Positions 1-8,176 of a DNA stretch of 64,000 nt are shown here, piece after piece. Source of the stretch: Gulosibacter sediminis (GTDB lineage Bacteria > Actinomycetota > Actinomycetes > Actinomycetales > Microbacteriaceae). Where the stretch lies: positions 1,116,001 through 1,180,000 of the forward strand of contig NZ_CP097160.1 in NCBI RefSeq assembly GCF_023370115.1. The letters run 5' to 3'. Made by a program: the position numbers and the translations under genes. The first letter of the stretch is position 1; every line of letters begins with the position of its first letter. The notes below the pieces were generated by a model that searched no databases, was not told the origin of the DNA, and saw nothing but the letters and a program-made list of their open reading frames with translations.

Positions 1-358
1 CGTCCTTGATCTGGTCGATCTGGCCCTCGTAGGCCTTGCCACCGTAGATCGGCACGACGACGGTGCCACGCTGGGCGGCCGCGCGGTCGAGGTCCTCAAA
101 CACCTGCATCGCGAGCTCGCGGGTCGGTGCGACAACGAGCGCCTGCACGCCGGGCTCGGGGTTCTTGCCGAGGCGCTGCAGCAGCGGCAGGCCGAAGCCG
201 AGAGTCTTGCCAGTACCGGTCTTGGCCTGGCCGATGATGTCCTGGCCCTTGAGCGCCAGTGGGATGGTCTGTTCCTGGATGGGGAACGCTTCTTCAATGC
301 CGTCTTCGGCGAGTGTCGCGACAAGATCGGGCGCGACTCCGAGTTCAGAAAACTTCAC
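1..358 (-). CDS. DEAD-box ATP-dependent RNA helicase, N-terminal part (cut by window edge)
   Basis: The 119 visible residues are the start of a DEAD-box RNA helicase, which uses ATP to remodel RNA duplexes in the cytoplasm. Visible in order are a Q motif (FPIQEQTIPLAL, about residues 27-38), Walker A AKTGTGKT (about 49-56) and motif Ia PTREL (about 80-84). The C-terminal half, including the DEAD box itself, lies beyond the window. I place the start at the GTG whose first base is 358, because the protein then begins MKFSELGV just before the Q motif and an in-frame stop lies close upstream. It diverges from the MiaE-like gene at 487, an arrangement I recall from the mycobacterial RhlE neighbourhood. 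The exact subfamily cannot be fixed from this fragment. Confidence 0.9.
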   Translation of the reverse strand, partial: MKFSELGVAPDLVATLAEDGIEEAFPIQEQTIPLALKGQDIIGQAKTGTGKTLGFGLPLLQRLGKNPEPGVQALVVAPTRELAMQVFEDLDRAAAQRGTVVVPIYGGKAYEGQIDQIKD

Positions 359-474
359 AAATAGCCCTTATTCAGGTGGATCATGGGCGCCCGAAATCTC
401 CAGGGCGCACGGGTGCGGTCGACAGCACCGCGCACCAGCCTACTCCGGGCTGCGATTTCGCATCCCGCGCGTGA

Positions 475-480
475 GAGGAT
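475..480 (+). promoter_or_regulatory. possible leaderless -10 element for the MiaE-like gene
   Basis: GAGGAT ends 6 nt before the GTG at 487, the same spacing as the clearer TAnnnT hexamers elsewhere in the window. The first bases deviate from TA, so this is a weak candidate. Confidence 0.3.
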
Positions 481-486
481 GACGCC

Positions 487-1134
487 GTGAGTAGTGACGA
501 CGAAACCCAGTCCTCGGCTACCGAGTCGAACCCGTTCGCGCAGCTGGCGCCCGCGCCGCAGCACCTCCGAGACGTTGCGGCAGGCACCCTGCGCCGCGCG
601 CGGAGCTCCTTCGGCGACCTCGAACGCGAACTCTCGACGAGCCCCGAGGGCGAGGAGATGGCGCGCATCCGCGAACTCGTGCCGGCACCGGCAAACGGCG
701 AGGACTCCGACCTCGTGACGAAGCAGCTCGACGAACTCTGGGCGCGTGTCAGCGGGCGCAACGCCTACGAGCAACTCCTCTCCCTCTTTATTGTCAACGG
801 CATCGTGCGGGATGCGCTGGTCGGCTTCGGCGAGCTGGGCGAGCCCCCGGTTGACCTCGGCGACGAGCTCGACTGGGCGCCGTGGCACGACGCGATCATC
901 GAAACGCTCAAGGCCCTCTTCGAGCGTGACATTCACGTCGACGACCGCCTCGCGATGTGGGGGCGCCGGATCGCCGGCGACGCCGTCGTGTGGGCCCGCC
1001 AACTCGCCGGTATCGAACCGGGCAAGAGCGCCGACTCGCTCGTCGAGGGTGCCGAAGCCGGGGCCGAGAAGTTCGCCGGAGTCCTGCTCGCCAATCACTC
1101 GCGGCGCATGAACGCGCTCAAGCTCGCCGCATGA
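487..1134 (+). CDS. ferritin-like protein of the MiaE_2 / tRNA-(ms2io6A) hydroxylase-like family
   Basis: This 215-residue helical protein matches the actinobacterial ferritin-like family (MiaE_2) that is usually encoded beside a DEAD-box helicase. The N-terminal 20 residues are polar and disordered. From about residue 75 there are long amphipathic helices carrying Glu and Asp residues, such as ELWARVSGRNAYEQLL and ALFERDIHVDDRLAMWGRRI, that could form a carboxylate metal site. True MiaE hydroxylates a tRNA base, but whether this actinobacterial branch is catalytic is not known to me. The start is GTG 487 with no Shine-Dalgarno; a weak -10-like hexamer lies 6 nt upstream. Its stop overlaps the start of the glutaminase gene as ATGA, so the two are probably co-translated. 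Confidence 0.72.
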   Translation: MSSDDETQSSATESNPFAQLAPAPQHLRDVAAGTLRRARSSFGDLERELSTSPEGEEMARIRELVPAPANGEDSDLVTKQLDELWARVSGRNAYEQLLSLFIVNGIVRDALVGFGELGEPPVDLGDELDWAPWHDAIIETLKALFERDIHVDDRLAMWGRRIAGDAVVWARQLAGIEPGKSADSLVEGAEAGAEKFAGVLLANHSRRMNALKLAA

Positions 1135-2339
1135 AGACGCCGCTGCCCGACTACCTGAGCGAGACGATGCTCGGGTGCTTCGACGGCGGCGCGGTGGCCG
1201 ATTACATTCCCGAACTCGCGAATGTCGACCCCGATCAGTTCGGCGTCGCGCTCTGCACGCCCGAAGGAACCCAGTACGAGGCGGGGGATGCCGAGGTCGA
1301 GTTCTCGATCCAGTCTGCGTCGAAGCCCTTTGCCTACGCACTTGCGCTCGAGACGCGCGGCGCGGCCGGCGTCGAGGCACACGTCAATGTCGAGCCGAGC
1401 GGCGACCCGTTTAACTCGGCGAGCGTCGACGAAGAGACGGGCCGCCCCGACAACCCGATGATCAACATCGGCGCGATCACGACGTACGCGCTCACGGCGC
1501 CCGACGACTGGACAGCGGCGGAGCGCTTCGAGCACGTGCGGGCCGGTCTGTCGGCGTTCGCGGGGCGCGAGCTCTCGGTCGACCTCGACGTGTATCACTC
1601 CGAGATCGGCACGTCGTATCGCAACATGTCGTTGGCTTACCTCGTTCGCTCGATCGGGCACTTTGAGCTGGAGCCGAGCGAGGTCGTCGCGGGGTACACC
1701 CGGCAGTGCGCGATCCGCGTCACCGCGCGCGACCTCGCGGTGATGGGCATGACCCTCGGCACTGGAGGCGTGAACCCGGTAACCGGCCAGCGAGTTGTGA
1801 GCGAGGAGACCGCGCAGCGTGTGCTCTCGGTCATGAGCACCTGCGGCATGTACAACGCCTCCGGCGACTGGATGACCGACGTGGGCATCCCCGCGAAGTC
1901 CGGCGTCGGCGGCGGCATCTTCGGCGTGCTGCCGGGCCAGGTCGGCGCCGCGACGTTTTCGCCGCGGCTCGACGGCTTCGGCAACTCGGTGCGCGGCGTC
2001 GCGCTCTTTGAACGGCTCAGCCAAGATATGGGACTTCACCTCATGGGCGTGCCGCCCGCGAGCGACGCCGCGGTGCACACGTTCACGATCGACGAAGCCC
2101 CCGAAACGCGCGTCGTCCTCGCGTTCCAGGGGCCGTTGCGCTTCGCCCAGTCAGAGCGCGTGCTGCGCGCCTTCGAGGAGATCCCCATCAACGAGCTGCC
2201 GGTGCACCTCGACTTTTCGCGCGTGACCTCGGCCGACCGGGTGGCCCTCCGAATGATCAACGAGGGCATCCGCCGACTTGGCCTCGACGGACACCCTCTG
2301 CACATCGACGACCCGAAGGACGTCCTGCGCCGCGCCTAG
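1131..2339 (+). CDS. glsA: glutaminase A with C-terminal STAS domain
   Basis: The enzyme hydrolyses L-glutamine to glutamate and ammonia in the cytoplasm. The first 300 or so residues are the serine-dependent beta-lactamase-like glutaminase fold. The catalytic Ser-x-x-Lys is SASK at residues 62-65, followed by NPMINIGAI, YRNMSLAYLVRS, VTARDLAVMG and GIPAKSGVGGGIFG. The last 90 or so residues, from about DEAPETRVVLAFQG, look like a STAS domain with the typical LDFSRVTSADRVAL strand-loop-helix. The full 402 residues exceed the roughly 310 of simple glutaminases because of this extension. The start ATG overlaps the stop of the upstream gene as ATGA. The STAS part could be a regulatory or interaction module; that role is inferred. 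Confidence 0.93.
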   Translation: MKTPLPDYLSETMLGCFDGGAVADYIPELANVDPDQFGVALCTPEGTQYEAGDAEVEFSIQSASKPFAYALALETRGAAGVEAHVNVEPSGDPFNSASVDEETGRPDNPMINIGAITTYALTAPDDWTAAERFEHVRAGLSAFAGRELSVDLDVYHSEIGTSYRNMSLAYLVRSIGHFELEPSEVVAGYTRQCAIRVTARDLAVMGMTLGTGGVNPVTGQRVVSEETAQRVLSVMSTCGMYNASGDWMTDVGIPAKSGVGGGIFGVLPGQVGAATFSPRLDGFGNSVRGVALFERLSQDMGLHLMGVPPASDAAVHTFTIDEAPETRVVLAFQGPLRFAQSERVLRAFEEIPINELPVHLDFSRVTSADRVALRMINEGIRRLGLDGHPLHIDDPKDVLRRA

Positions 2340-4126
2340 CGCTTCTTGAACAGCGTGCCGAACACGCTGCGCACGACTTCCTTCACCGCGCTCTGTGCCG
2401 CGCGCGAGCCAAGCACCTCCTCGACAACCGACTTGTCGCGGCGCGAGCTCGTGCGGTTGCGCGTCGTGGAGCCGCGGTTCGCGCGCTCTCGCGCCTTCTC
2501 CTCGGCGGCGCGCTCCTTTTCGTCCTTCGCGCGCTGCTTCTCGGCCGCCTCGCGTTCCTCCTCCTCCTGCGCCGCCTTCGATGCGGCGTTCATCTTCTCG
2601 GTGAGGATCTCGTGGGCGGACTCGGGGTCGACCGCGGTGCCGTACTTGGCGAGCAGCGGCGACGCCTTCACGGTCGCTTCGATCTGTGCGGCGGGCGTCG
2701 GGTCCATCGAACTCTGCGGCGCCCGCATCCGCGTCCAGGCAACGGGGGAGGGCGCGCCCTTCTCGTTCATGACCGTGACGATCGCCTCACCGGTCGCGAG
2801 CTGCGTCAGCACCTGCTCGAGGTCGTACCCCGAGTTCGGGTAGGTGCGCACCGTCGCGCGGAGGGCCTTCGCGTCGTTCGGGGTGTGCGCGCGCAGCTGG
2901 TGCTGCACCCGCGAGCCGAGCTGCGCGAGCACGTCGTCGGGAACATCCTTCGGTGTCTGCGTGACGAAGAAGATGCCGACGCCCTTCGAGCGAATGAGTC
3001 GCACGGTCTGCACGATCTGTGAGACGAATTCCTTCGACGCGTCCGCGAACAGCAGGTGCGCCTCGTCGAAGAAGAACACGAGCTTCGGCTTGTCGAGGTC
3101 GCCGACCTCGGGCAGCGCCGAGAACAGGTCGGCGAGTAGCCACATGAGGAATGTGGAGAACAGCTGCGGCTGCTGCGCGACGCTCGGCAGCTCGAGCAGC
3201 GAGACGATGCCGCGCCCATCCGCTGCGGTGCGGAGGAATTCGGCGGTGTCGATCTCGGGCTCGCCGAAGAACTCGTCGGCGCCGTTCGCGGCGAAGTTCG
3301 TGAGCTCGCGCAGGATCACGCCAGCGGTCTGCTTCGAGACGCCGCCGATGCCCTCGAGCTCGCTCTTGCCGAGGTCGGAGGTGAGGTACTGCAGCAGCGA
3401 GCGCACATCGTCGAGATTGACGAGGGGCAGGGCCTGCTGGTCGGCATAGTGGAAGACGAGCCCGAGGCTCGACTCCTGCGTTTCGTTGAGGCCGAGCACC
3501 TTGGCGAGCATGAGCGGGCCGAAGCCCGACACCGTCGCGCGGATGGGCACGCCGGTGCCGCGCCCGCCGAGGCTGTAGAACTCGCTCGGGAACGCGGTCG
3601 GCTGCCAGTCCTGACCGATCGACTTCGTGCGGGCGAGCAGGCCATCGCTCGATGTGCCCTCGCTCGCGACGCCCGAGAGGTCGCCCTTGATGTCGGCCGC
3701 GAAGACCGGCACGCCGGCAGCCGAGAGCTGCTCGAGCATGACCTGCAGCGTCTTGGTTTTACCGGTTCCGGTCGCGCCGGCGACGAGGCCGTGGCGGTTG
3801 GTCATCGCCAGCGGGATGCGCACGGGCACGCCGGCGTCAACCTCACCGTTGACGAGCGCGCCGAGTTCGAGCGCGGGCGCGTCGAACGAGTAGCCCGAGC
3901 GGATCGCCTCAACGTCTGCGTCGGTGAGCGGGCCGCTCGGTGACTCCGCTTTCGCGTCCGCAGCGGGCGCTTCCAGCGCTGGCTCGGGGGTCGTTTCGGA
4001 AGCCTGTCCCTCGACGGCGGGGTCGGCGGCCTGCTGTGCTTCCGCCTCCGCGGCGGCAAGTTCGGCCTGGGCCTTTTCGAGGGCCTCGCGGGCAGCTGCT
4101 ACGGGATCAACGGAGTCATTCGCCAT
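2336..4126 (-). CDS. HerA-like ATPase, DUF853 family
   Basis: This 596-residue protein belongs to the DUF853/HerA-FtsK-like ATPase family (YjgR type), presumed DNA- or protein-translocating motors of unclear role. An Ala/Glu-rich coiled coil occupies residues 1-70. Walker A GATGTGKT is at 117-124, followed by FAADIKGDLSG typical of the family, and Walker B is KLVFFFDEAHLLF. FVTQTPKDVPDDVLAQLG is the arginine-sensor region. The last 100 residues form a charged coiled coil of Glu, Lys and Arg. Translation starts at ATG 4126, 6 nt after a TAGTCT hexamer, so the mRNA is probably leaderless. Its TAG stop shares the quartet CTAG with the converging glutaminase gene, leaving no room for a terminator between them. 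Confidence 0.88.
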   Translation of the reverse strand: MANDSVDPVAAAREALEKAQAELAAAEAEAQQAADPAVEGQASETTPEPALEAPAADAKAESPSGPLTDADVEAIRSGYSFDAPALELGALVNGEVDAGVPVRIPLAMTNRHGLVAGATGTGKTKTLQVMLEQLSAAGVPVFAADIKGDLSGVASEGTSSDGLLARTKSIGQDWQPTAFPSEFYSLGGRGTGVPIRATVSGFGPLMLAKVLGLNETQESSLGLVFHYADQQALPLVNLDDVRSLLQYLTSDLGKSELEGIGGVSKQTAGVILRELTNFAANGADEFFGEPEIDTAEFLRTAADGRGIVSLLELPSVAQQPQLFSTFLMWLLADLFSALPEVGDLDKPKLVFFFDEAHLLFADASKEFVSQIVQTVRLIRSKGVGIFFVTQTPKDVPDDVLAQLGSRVQHQLRAHTPNDAKALRATVRTYPNSGYDLEQVLTQLATGEAIVTVMNEKGAPSPVAWTRMRAPQSSMDPTPAAQIEATVKASPLLAKYGTAVDPESAHEILTEKMNAASKAAQEEEEREAAEKQRAKDEKERAAEEKARERANRGSTTRNRTSSRRDKSVVEEVLGSRAAQSAVKEVVRSVFGTLFKKR

Positions 4127-4132
4127 GCGAAC

Positions 4133-4138
4133 AGACTA
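4133..4138 (-). promoter_or_regulatory. leaderless -10 element of the HerA-like gene
   Basis: TAGTCT on the minus strand ends 6 nt before the ATG at 4126, and no Shine-Dalgarno is present in the short leader. It overlaps the 3' end of the small membrane-protein gene at 4136. Confidence 0.6.
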
Positions 4139-4462
4139 CGCACGCACGCGACTCCGGTGGCTGAGACGGTCAAGCAGGTCGGCATCGGCCGCAGCACGCT
4201 GGCGGGGCAGCGACAGCGCGACGGGCACGGTGACCGCCGCGGTCAAGATGACGAGCAGCGCCCAGATCCAGAACGCGTCGTAGTGGAGCCAGGTGAGCCC
4301 GAGCAGGCGAGCGCCCCAGGTCGCGACGACCCACCAGAGGAGGGCGGTGATGCCGCCGAGCGCGGGCAGGAGGGCGCTGCCAACCGCATCCTTCGGCTTC
4401 GCGAAGGAATAGCTGATGAGGCCGATGACGATGCCGAAGATGCCGGCGAAGAAGACCTCCAT
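4136..4462 (-). CDS. small hypothetical membrane protein
   Basis: A 108-residue protein of unknown function. Three hydrophobic segments are visible: VFFAGIFGIVIGLISYSFA (about 3-21), a segment around LLPALGGITALLWWVVATWG (about 31-50) and FWIWALLVILTAAVTVPVAL (about 64-83). A basic C-terminal tail of about 25 residues follows. It starts ATG 4462, 2 nt after the DUF3107 stop, so the two genes are transcribed together. I cannot assign a family beyond general actinobacterial hypothetical membrane protein. Confidence 0.75.
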   Translation of the reverse strand: MEVFFAGIFGIVIGLISYSFAKPKDAVGSALLPALGGITALLWWVVATWGARLLGLTWLHYDAFWIWALLVILTAAVTVPVALSLPRQRAAADADLLDRLSHRSRVRA

Positions 4463-4464
4463 CG

Positions 4465-4689
4465 CTATGCGACGAATCCGACGCGACGCTGAGCCTCTTC
4501 ACCGATTTCGACGAAGGCGATCTTCTCGGCGTTCACGAGGAACACGCGGTCGCGGTCGTCGGTGAAGCGCGCGATGCCGTTGTCACTCGCCACCGCGTCG
4601 GCAAGCGCCTGCTCGACTTCGGCCGCCGTCTGGTTGGTCTCGAACGCGAGTTCGCGAGGGGAGTGCAGGATGCCAATGCGCAGTTCCAC
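4465..4689 (-). CDS. DUF3107 family protein
   Basis: A 74-residue protein matching the actinobacterial DUF3107 family (Rv3208A-like, from memory). The conserved pattern is a short strand RIGILHSPREL, a helix with AAEVEQALADAV, and a strand DRVFLVNAEKIAFVEI. I start it at GTG 4689, giving MELRIGIL, because upstream residues in frame are basic and unlike the family. An AAAGG sequence lies about 7 nt upstream. No function has been established that I know of. It leads a two-gene operon with the small membrane protein. Confidence 0.85.
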   Translation of the reverse strand: MELRIGILHSPRELAFETNQTAAEVEQALADAVASDNGIARFTDDRDRVFLVNAEKIAFVEIGEEAQRRVGFVA

Positions 4690-4861
4690 GTCTAGGCCTT
4701 TCGTTATGCGTCTTCGCCTGATCGATATGGCGTGTGGCCCTAGCCTACTTGCCGCTCCCATCACATCCGCTCGGCGTTCGCCGGTGGCGTGCAGTCGAGG
4801 CTGAGCGATTCATGTCGGTGGGTGCCGATAGCGTTGTGCGCACAGTCCGAGAGGGGTAGGG

Positions 4862-7800
4862 ATGCAGCAGGATGCACGAGAGGCAGCGGGGCCGGCGACG
4901 GCACTCGATGCGAGCCAGATCGAGGTGCTTTCGGCAGCCAAAGACCAGTCGTTGAGCGTGCTCGGCGCGCCAGGTTCCGGCCGCACGAGCACGCTGGTCG
5001 AACTCGTTGCCGAGCGCGTCGAGGCGGGTCTGCGGCCCGACGAGCTGCTCGTGCTCGCGGCGAACCGTCGCAGCGCTGATCTCTTGCGGGAGCGCGTCCA
5101 GCGTCGGCTCGCGAGGGCGACGCGCGGGGCGACGCTCGGCCGCACCCCGGCCTCGATCGCGATGGAGATCATCGCCGACGCGCGAGTGCGCTCGGGCGGG
5201 CCGCGGCCTGTGCTGCTCACCGGCTCGGCGCAGGACGACATCCTGTCGGAGCTCATCGAGGGGTATCTCGACGGCACGATGGAACGGCTCGGTCGCCGAC
5301 TGCCCTGGCCCGAGTGGTTTAGCGCCGACACCATGTCGCTGGCCGGATTCCGAGGCGAGCTGCGCGACCTCATTACCGCCCTCACCGAGCGGGGCATGAG
5401 CTCCGACGACCTCGCCGCGCTCGCCCTCGAGCCGGGGGCGGCCGTGCCGACTGGGCAACGCCACCGTGCGCTCTGGGCCGGGGCCGCCGCGCTCATCCGC
5501 GACTACGAGAACTCGCGCTTCGACCGCTCGATCTCGGGCGCCGACGAGCGTGAGGCGTTCGACACGGCGAGCGCGCTCATGCTCGCCACGCAGCTGCTGT
5601 CGCGCCGCACGCTCGGCCGAACCGGCGTCGACGTGTTCGACGGGGTGCGCCTTGTCTGCGTTGACGATGCGCAAGAACTCACCGAGTCAGCCCGCGCGCT
5701 GGTGGCCCAGTTCGAGCGACAGGGCGCCCGCATCGTCACCTTCGGCGACCCTGACACGGCCACGGGCAGCTTCCACGCCGGCCACGCGGCATTCGCGGTG
5801 AACTGGCGCGATGCGGGCGATCCGGCGCCAGCGACGCTCACCCTGCAGCAGCAGTACCGACACGACGAGGTGCTTCGCGGCGTGGTGGCGCGCGCCGTGA
5901 ACGGCCTGCCGCCGCTAGGCGCGAGCGACCGCCGACGCACCGGCCCGAGTGAGACGGTAACCGCGGCGGGCCGTGCTGAACACGCCGTGCTCGAATCGGC
6001 GAACCACGAGACCGAGCTCATCGCCGGTTACCTGCGGCACGCGCACCTGATCGATGGCGTGCCGTGGAGCGACATGGCCGTGATCGCGCGCAACTCGACT
6101 CGGCTCGAGGCGCTGAGCCGCGGTTTCGACCGGGCCGGCGTCGCCGCGCAGGACTCCGCGCCGATTCCAGCGGCGAACGATGCGACCGTCCGGGCCATCC
6201 TCACGATGGCCGCCGGTATCGTGCGCGGCGAGTTTGCCGAGGAGGAGCTGTTCTCGGTGTTGGCATCGCCCCTGTACCGCGTTGACTCGCTCCTGCTGCG
6301 GCGCCTGCGTCGGGCCTGCTACCTCGCCGACCTCGGCATTGGCGACACCCCCGGCCTGGGCCGCGGCGGCGGCGAGGTGCTCGCCGATCACGTCAACGCC
6401 GCGCTGCGCGGTGGCTCGGATGCGTCGGCGCAGGCCGCGATCGACTCGCTCGCAGCCTCGGCGGCGGCGCATGCCGCGCGTTCGGTCACGAAGCTGCTCG
6501 AGGCACTCGGGCGCATGAACGTGGCCCACACCGCGGGCGCGACGATCGACGCCGTGCTGTTCGAGGCCTGGGCGGATGCGCGGCGCGAGCAGCGCTGGCG
6601 CGATATCGCCCTCGGCGTGGGCGAGGACGCGGTCGCGATGAACCGTCGCCTCGACGCGGTGGTCGCCCTATTCGATCGGGCCAAACGAGTGGTTGAACGC
6701 GAGCCCACCGTCTCGCTCGACGGCTTCTTGGTGGATTGGCAGCGCGACTCGGTCGTCGACGACTCGCTCGCGCGGCGGGGCGCGATCGACGCCGTCACGC
6801 TGACGACGCCGGCCGGTGCGATCGGGCGCACGTGGCGCGTCGTCGTGGTGGCGAGCATCAACGAGGGTGCGTGGCCCAACCTGCGCGTGCGCGACTCGCT
6901 CCTCGGCGCCGGCCGGCTCACCGAGGCACAAACTGCGGCCGAGGCACCCACCCACCTCGACCGGAGGGCGGGCGTGCTCGCCGACGAACAGCGGCTGCTC
7001 GCCGCGGCCGTGTCGCGCACCACCGAACGGCTCCTGCTCACCGCCGTGCGCGACGACGAGAACGCGCCGTCGCAGTTCGTGCATCGCCTCGGTCTGCCCG
7101 AGCTCCCGCCTGGATTCGCCTTCACGGGCATCGAGGGGCTCGAATACGCGCACCTCAGCCTCGATCAGCTCGCTGCTCGGCTCCGGCGCGAGGCCGCGGG
7201 CTGCGCGCCGCAACAGCGGGCCGAGCGCGTCGCGGCGCTCGCGCAGCTCACGCGGCACGGGGTCGAGGCGGCAGACCCGGCGAACTGGTTCGGCATTCAC
7301 GGTCGTTCGACGACCGCGCCCCTCGTCGCGCCAGCCGAGCACGCGCTGCACCTCAAGCTCTACCCGTCAGGCATCCAGTCGTTCAAGGAGTGCTCGGTGA
7401 ACTGGTTTATTGACCAGCACGCGGGCGGTGCCTCGAACCTCGCGATGTCGCTCGGCACGATCATCCACAGCGCGGCCGAGCACGAGGCCGACTTCGCCAC
7501 CCTGGAGGCGATGATCGAGTTCACCCTGCACCAACTCGAGCAGCTCGAGTTCGACGCACCGTGGCTGCTCGCCTCGAACCGGCAGCTCATTCGCGACGCG
7601 ACAATCTCCCTCTGGGACTACCTCAAGCGCGAGGGCGTCACGCCGCTGGCCGGGGAGCGCGCGATGCTCCTCGAACTCGAGCGCCCCGCGCACGACGAGC
7701 AGGGCACCGACGTCGAGGTGCAGATTCGCGGGCGGATCGACCGCATCGAAGAACACCGTGACACCGGCATCCGCATCGTCGACTTCAAGACCGGCACGAC

Positions 7801-8176
7801 CGCGCAGACGAAGGCCGACGAGAACGACCAGCTGCGGGCGTACCAGGTGGCCGCGCTCCGAAACGGCATCAGTGAGTTCGACCTCGGCGGCATTGCCCTC
7901 GAGGGTGCGGCGTTGGTGTACCCCCGCATCGCCAGCGGCCGGGGCAAATCGAAGGTGCCGTGGAAGGTCGTCCTGCAAGAACGGCCGACCGAGAACGACG
8001 TCGACGCGGCGATCGATGAGTTCGTCACCGTTGCCATCCAGCAGGCGGCGTACCAGCTTGAGGGCGATGCGCCCGATACTTCCGCACCTGCGCAGTACTT
8101 CTACGAACCCGAGGGGCACTGCCTTGACGGCTCCCGCTCCTGCCTAATTCACGCCATCGGAGAGGTCACCGAATGA
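4862..8176 (+). CDS. adnA: AdnA subunit of the AdnAB helicase-nuclease, degenerate Walker A
   Basis: AdnA pairs with AdnB to resect DNA double-strand breaks, the actinobacterial counterpart of RecBCD/AddAB. The 1104 residues carry a UvrD-like motor in the N-terminal two thirds and a RecB-type nuclease at the C-terminus. Nuclease residues are visible as GTIIHSAAEHE, GRIDRIEE and IVDFKTGT. The motor looks impaired: Walker A reads GAPGSGRT (35-42), with Arg at the position of the catalytic Lys, and motif II reads VCVDDAQE rather than a DExQ form. Three late Cys (KECS, and GHC/RSC near the end) might relate to an Fe-S site, but four are not seen. The start ATG 4862 follows GAGAGGGG. The gene overlaps adnB by 4 nt. 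Identification rests on tandem order as much as on motifs. Confidence 0.88.
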   Translation: MQQDAREAAGPATALDASQIEVLSAAKDQSLSVLGAPGSGRTSTLVELVAERVEAGLRPDELLVLAANRRSADLLRERVQRRLARATRGATLGRTPASIAMEIIADARVRSGGPRPVLLTGSAQDDILSELIEGYLDGTMERLGRRLPWPEWFSADTMSLAGFRGELRDLITALTERGMSSDDLAALALEPGAAVPTGQRHRALWAGAAALIRDYENSRFDRSISGADEREAFDTASALMLATQLLSRRTLGRTGVDVFDGVRLVCVDDAQELTESARALVAQFERQGARIVTFGDPDTATGSFHAGHAAFAVNWRDAGDPAPATLTLQQQYRHDEVLRGVVARAVNGLPPLGASDRRRTGPSETVTAAGRAEHAVLESANHETELIAGYLRHAHLIDGVPWSDMAVIARNSTRLEALSRGFDRAGVAAQDSAPIPAANDATVRAILTMAAGIVRGEFAEEELFSVLASPLYRVDSLLLRRLRRACYLADLGIGDTPGLGRGGGEVLADHVNAALRGGSDASAQAAIDSLAASAAAHAARSVTKLLEALGRMNVAHTAGATIDAVLFEAWADARREQRWRDIALGVGEDAVAMNRRLDAVVALFDRAKRVVEREPTVSLDGFLVDWQRDSVVDDSLARRGAIDAVTLTTPAGAIGRTWRVVVVASINEGAWPNLRVRDSLLGAGRLTEAQTAAEAPTHLDRRAGVLADEQRLLAAAVSRTTERLLLTAVRDDENAPSQFVHRLGLPELPPGFAFTGIEGLEYAHLSLDQLAARLRREAAGCAPQQRAERVAALAQLTRHGVEAADPANWFGIHGRSTTAPLVAPAEHALHLKLYPSGIQSFKECSVNWFIDQHAGGASNLAMSLGTIIHSAAEHEADFATLEAMIEFTLHQLEQLEFDAPWLLASNRQLIRDATISLWDYLKREGVTPLAGERAMLLELERPAHDEQGTDVEVQIRGRIDRIEEHRDTGIRIVDFKTGTTAQTKADENDQLRAYQVAALRNGISEFDLGGIALEGAALVYPRIASGRGKSKVPWKVVLQERPTENDVDAAIDEFVTVAIQQAAYQLEGDAPDTSAPAQYFYEPEGHCLDGSRSCLIHAIGEVTE

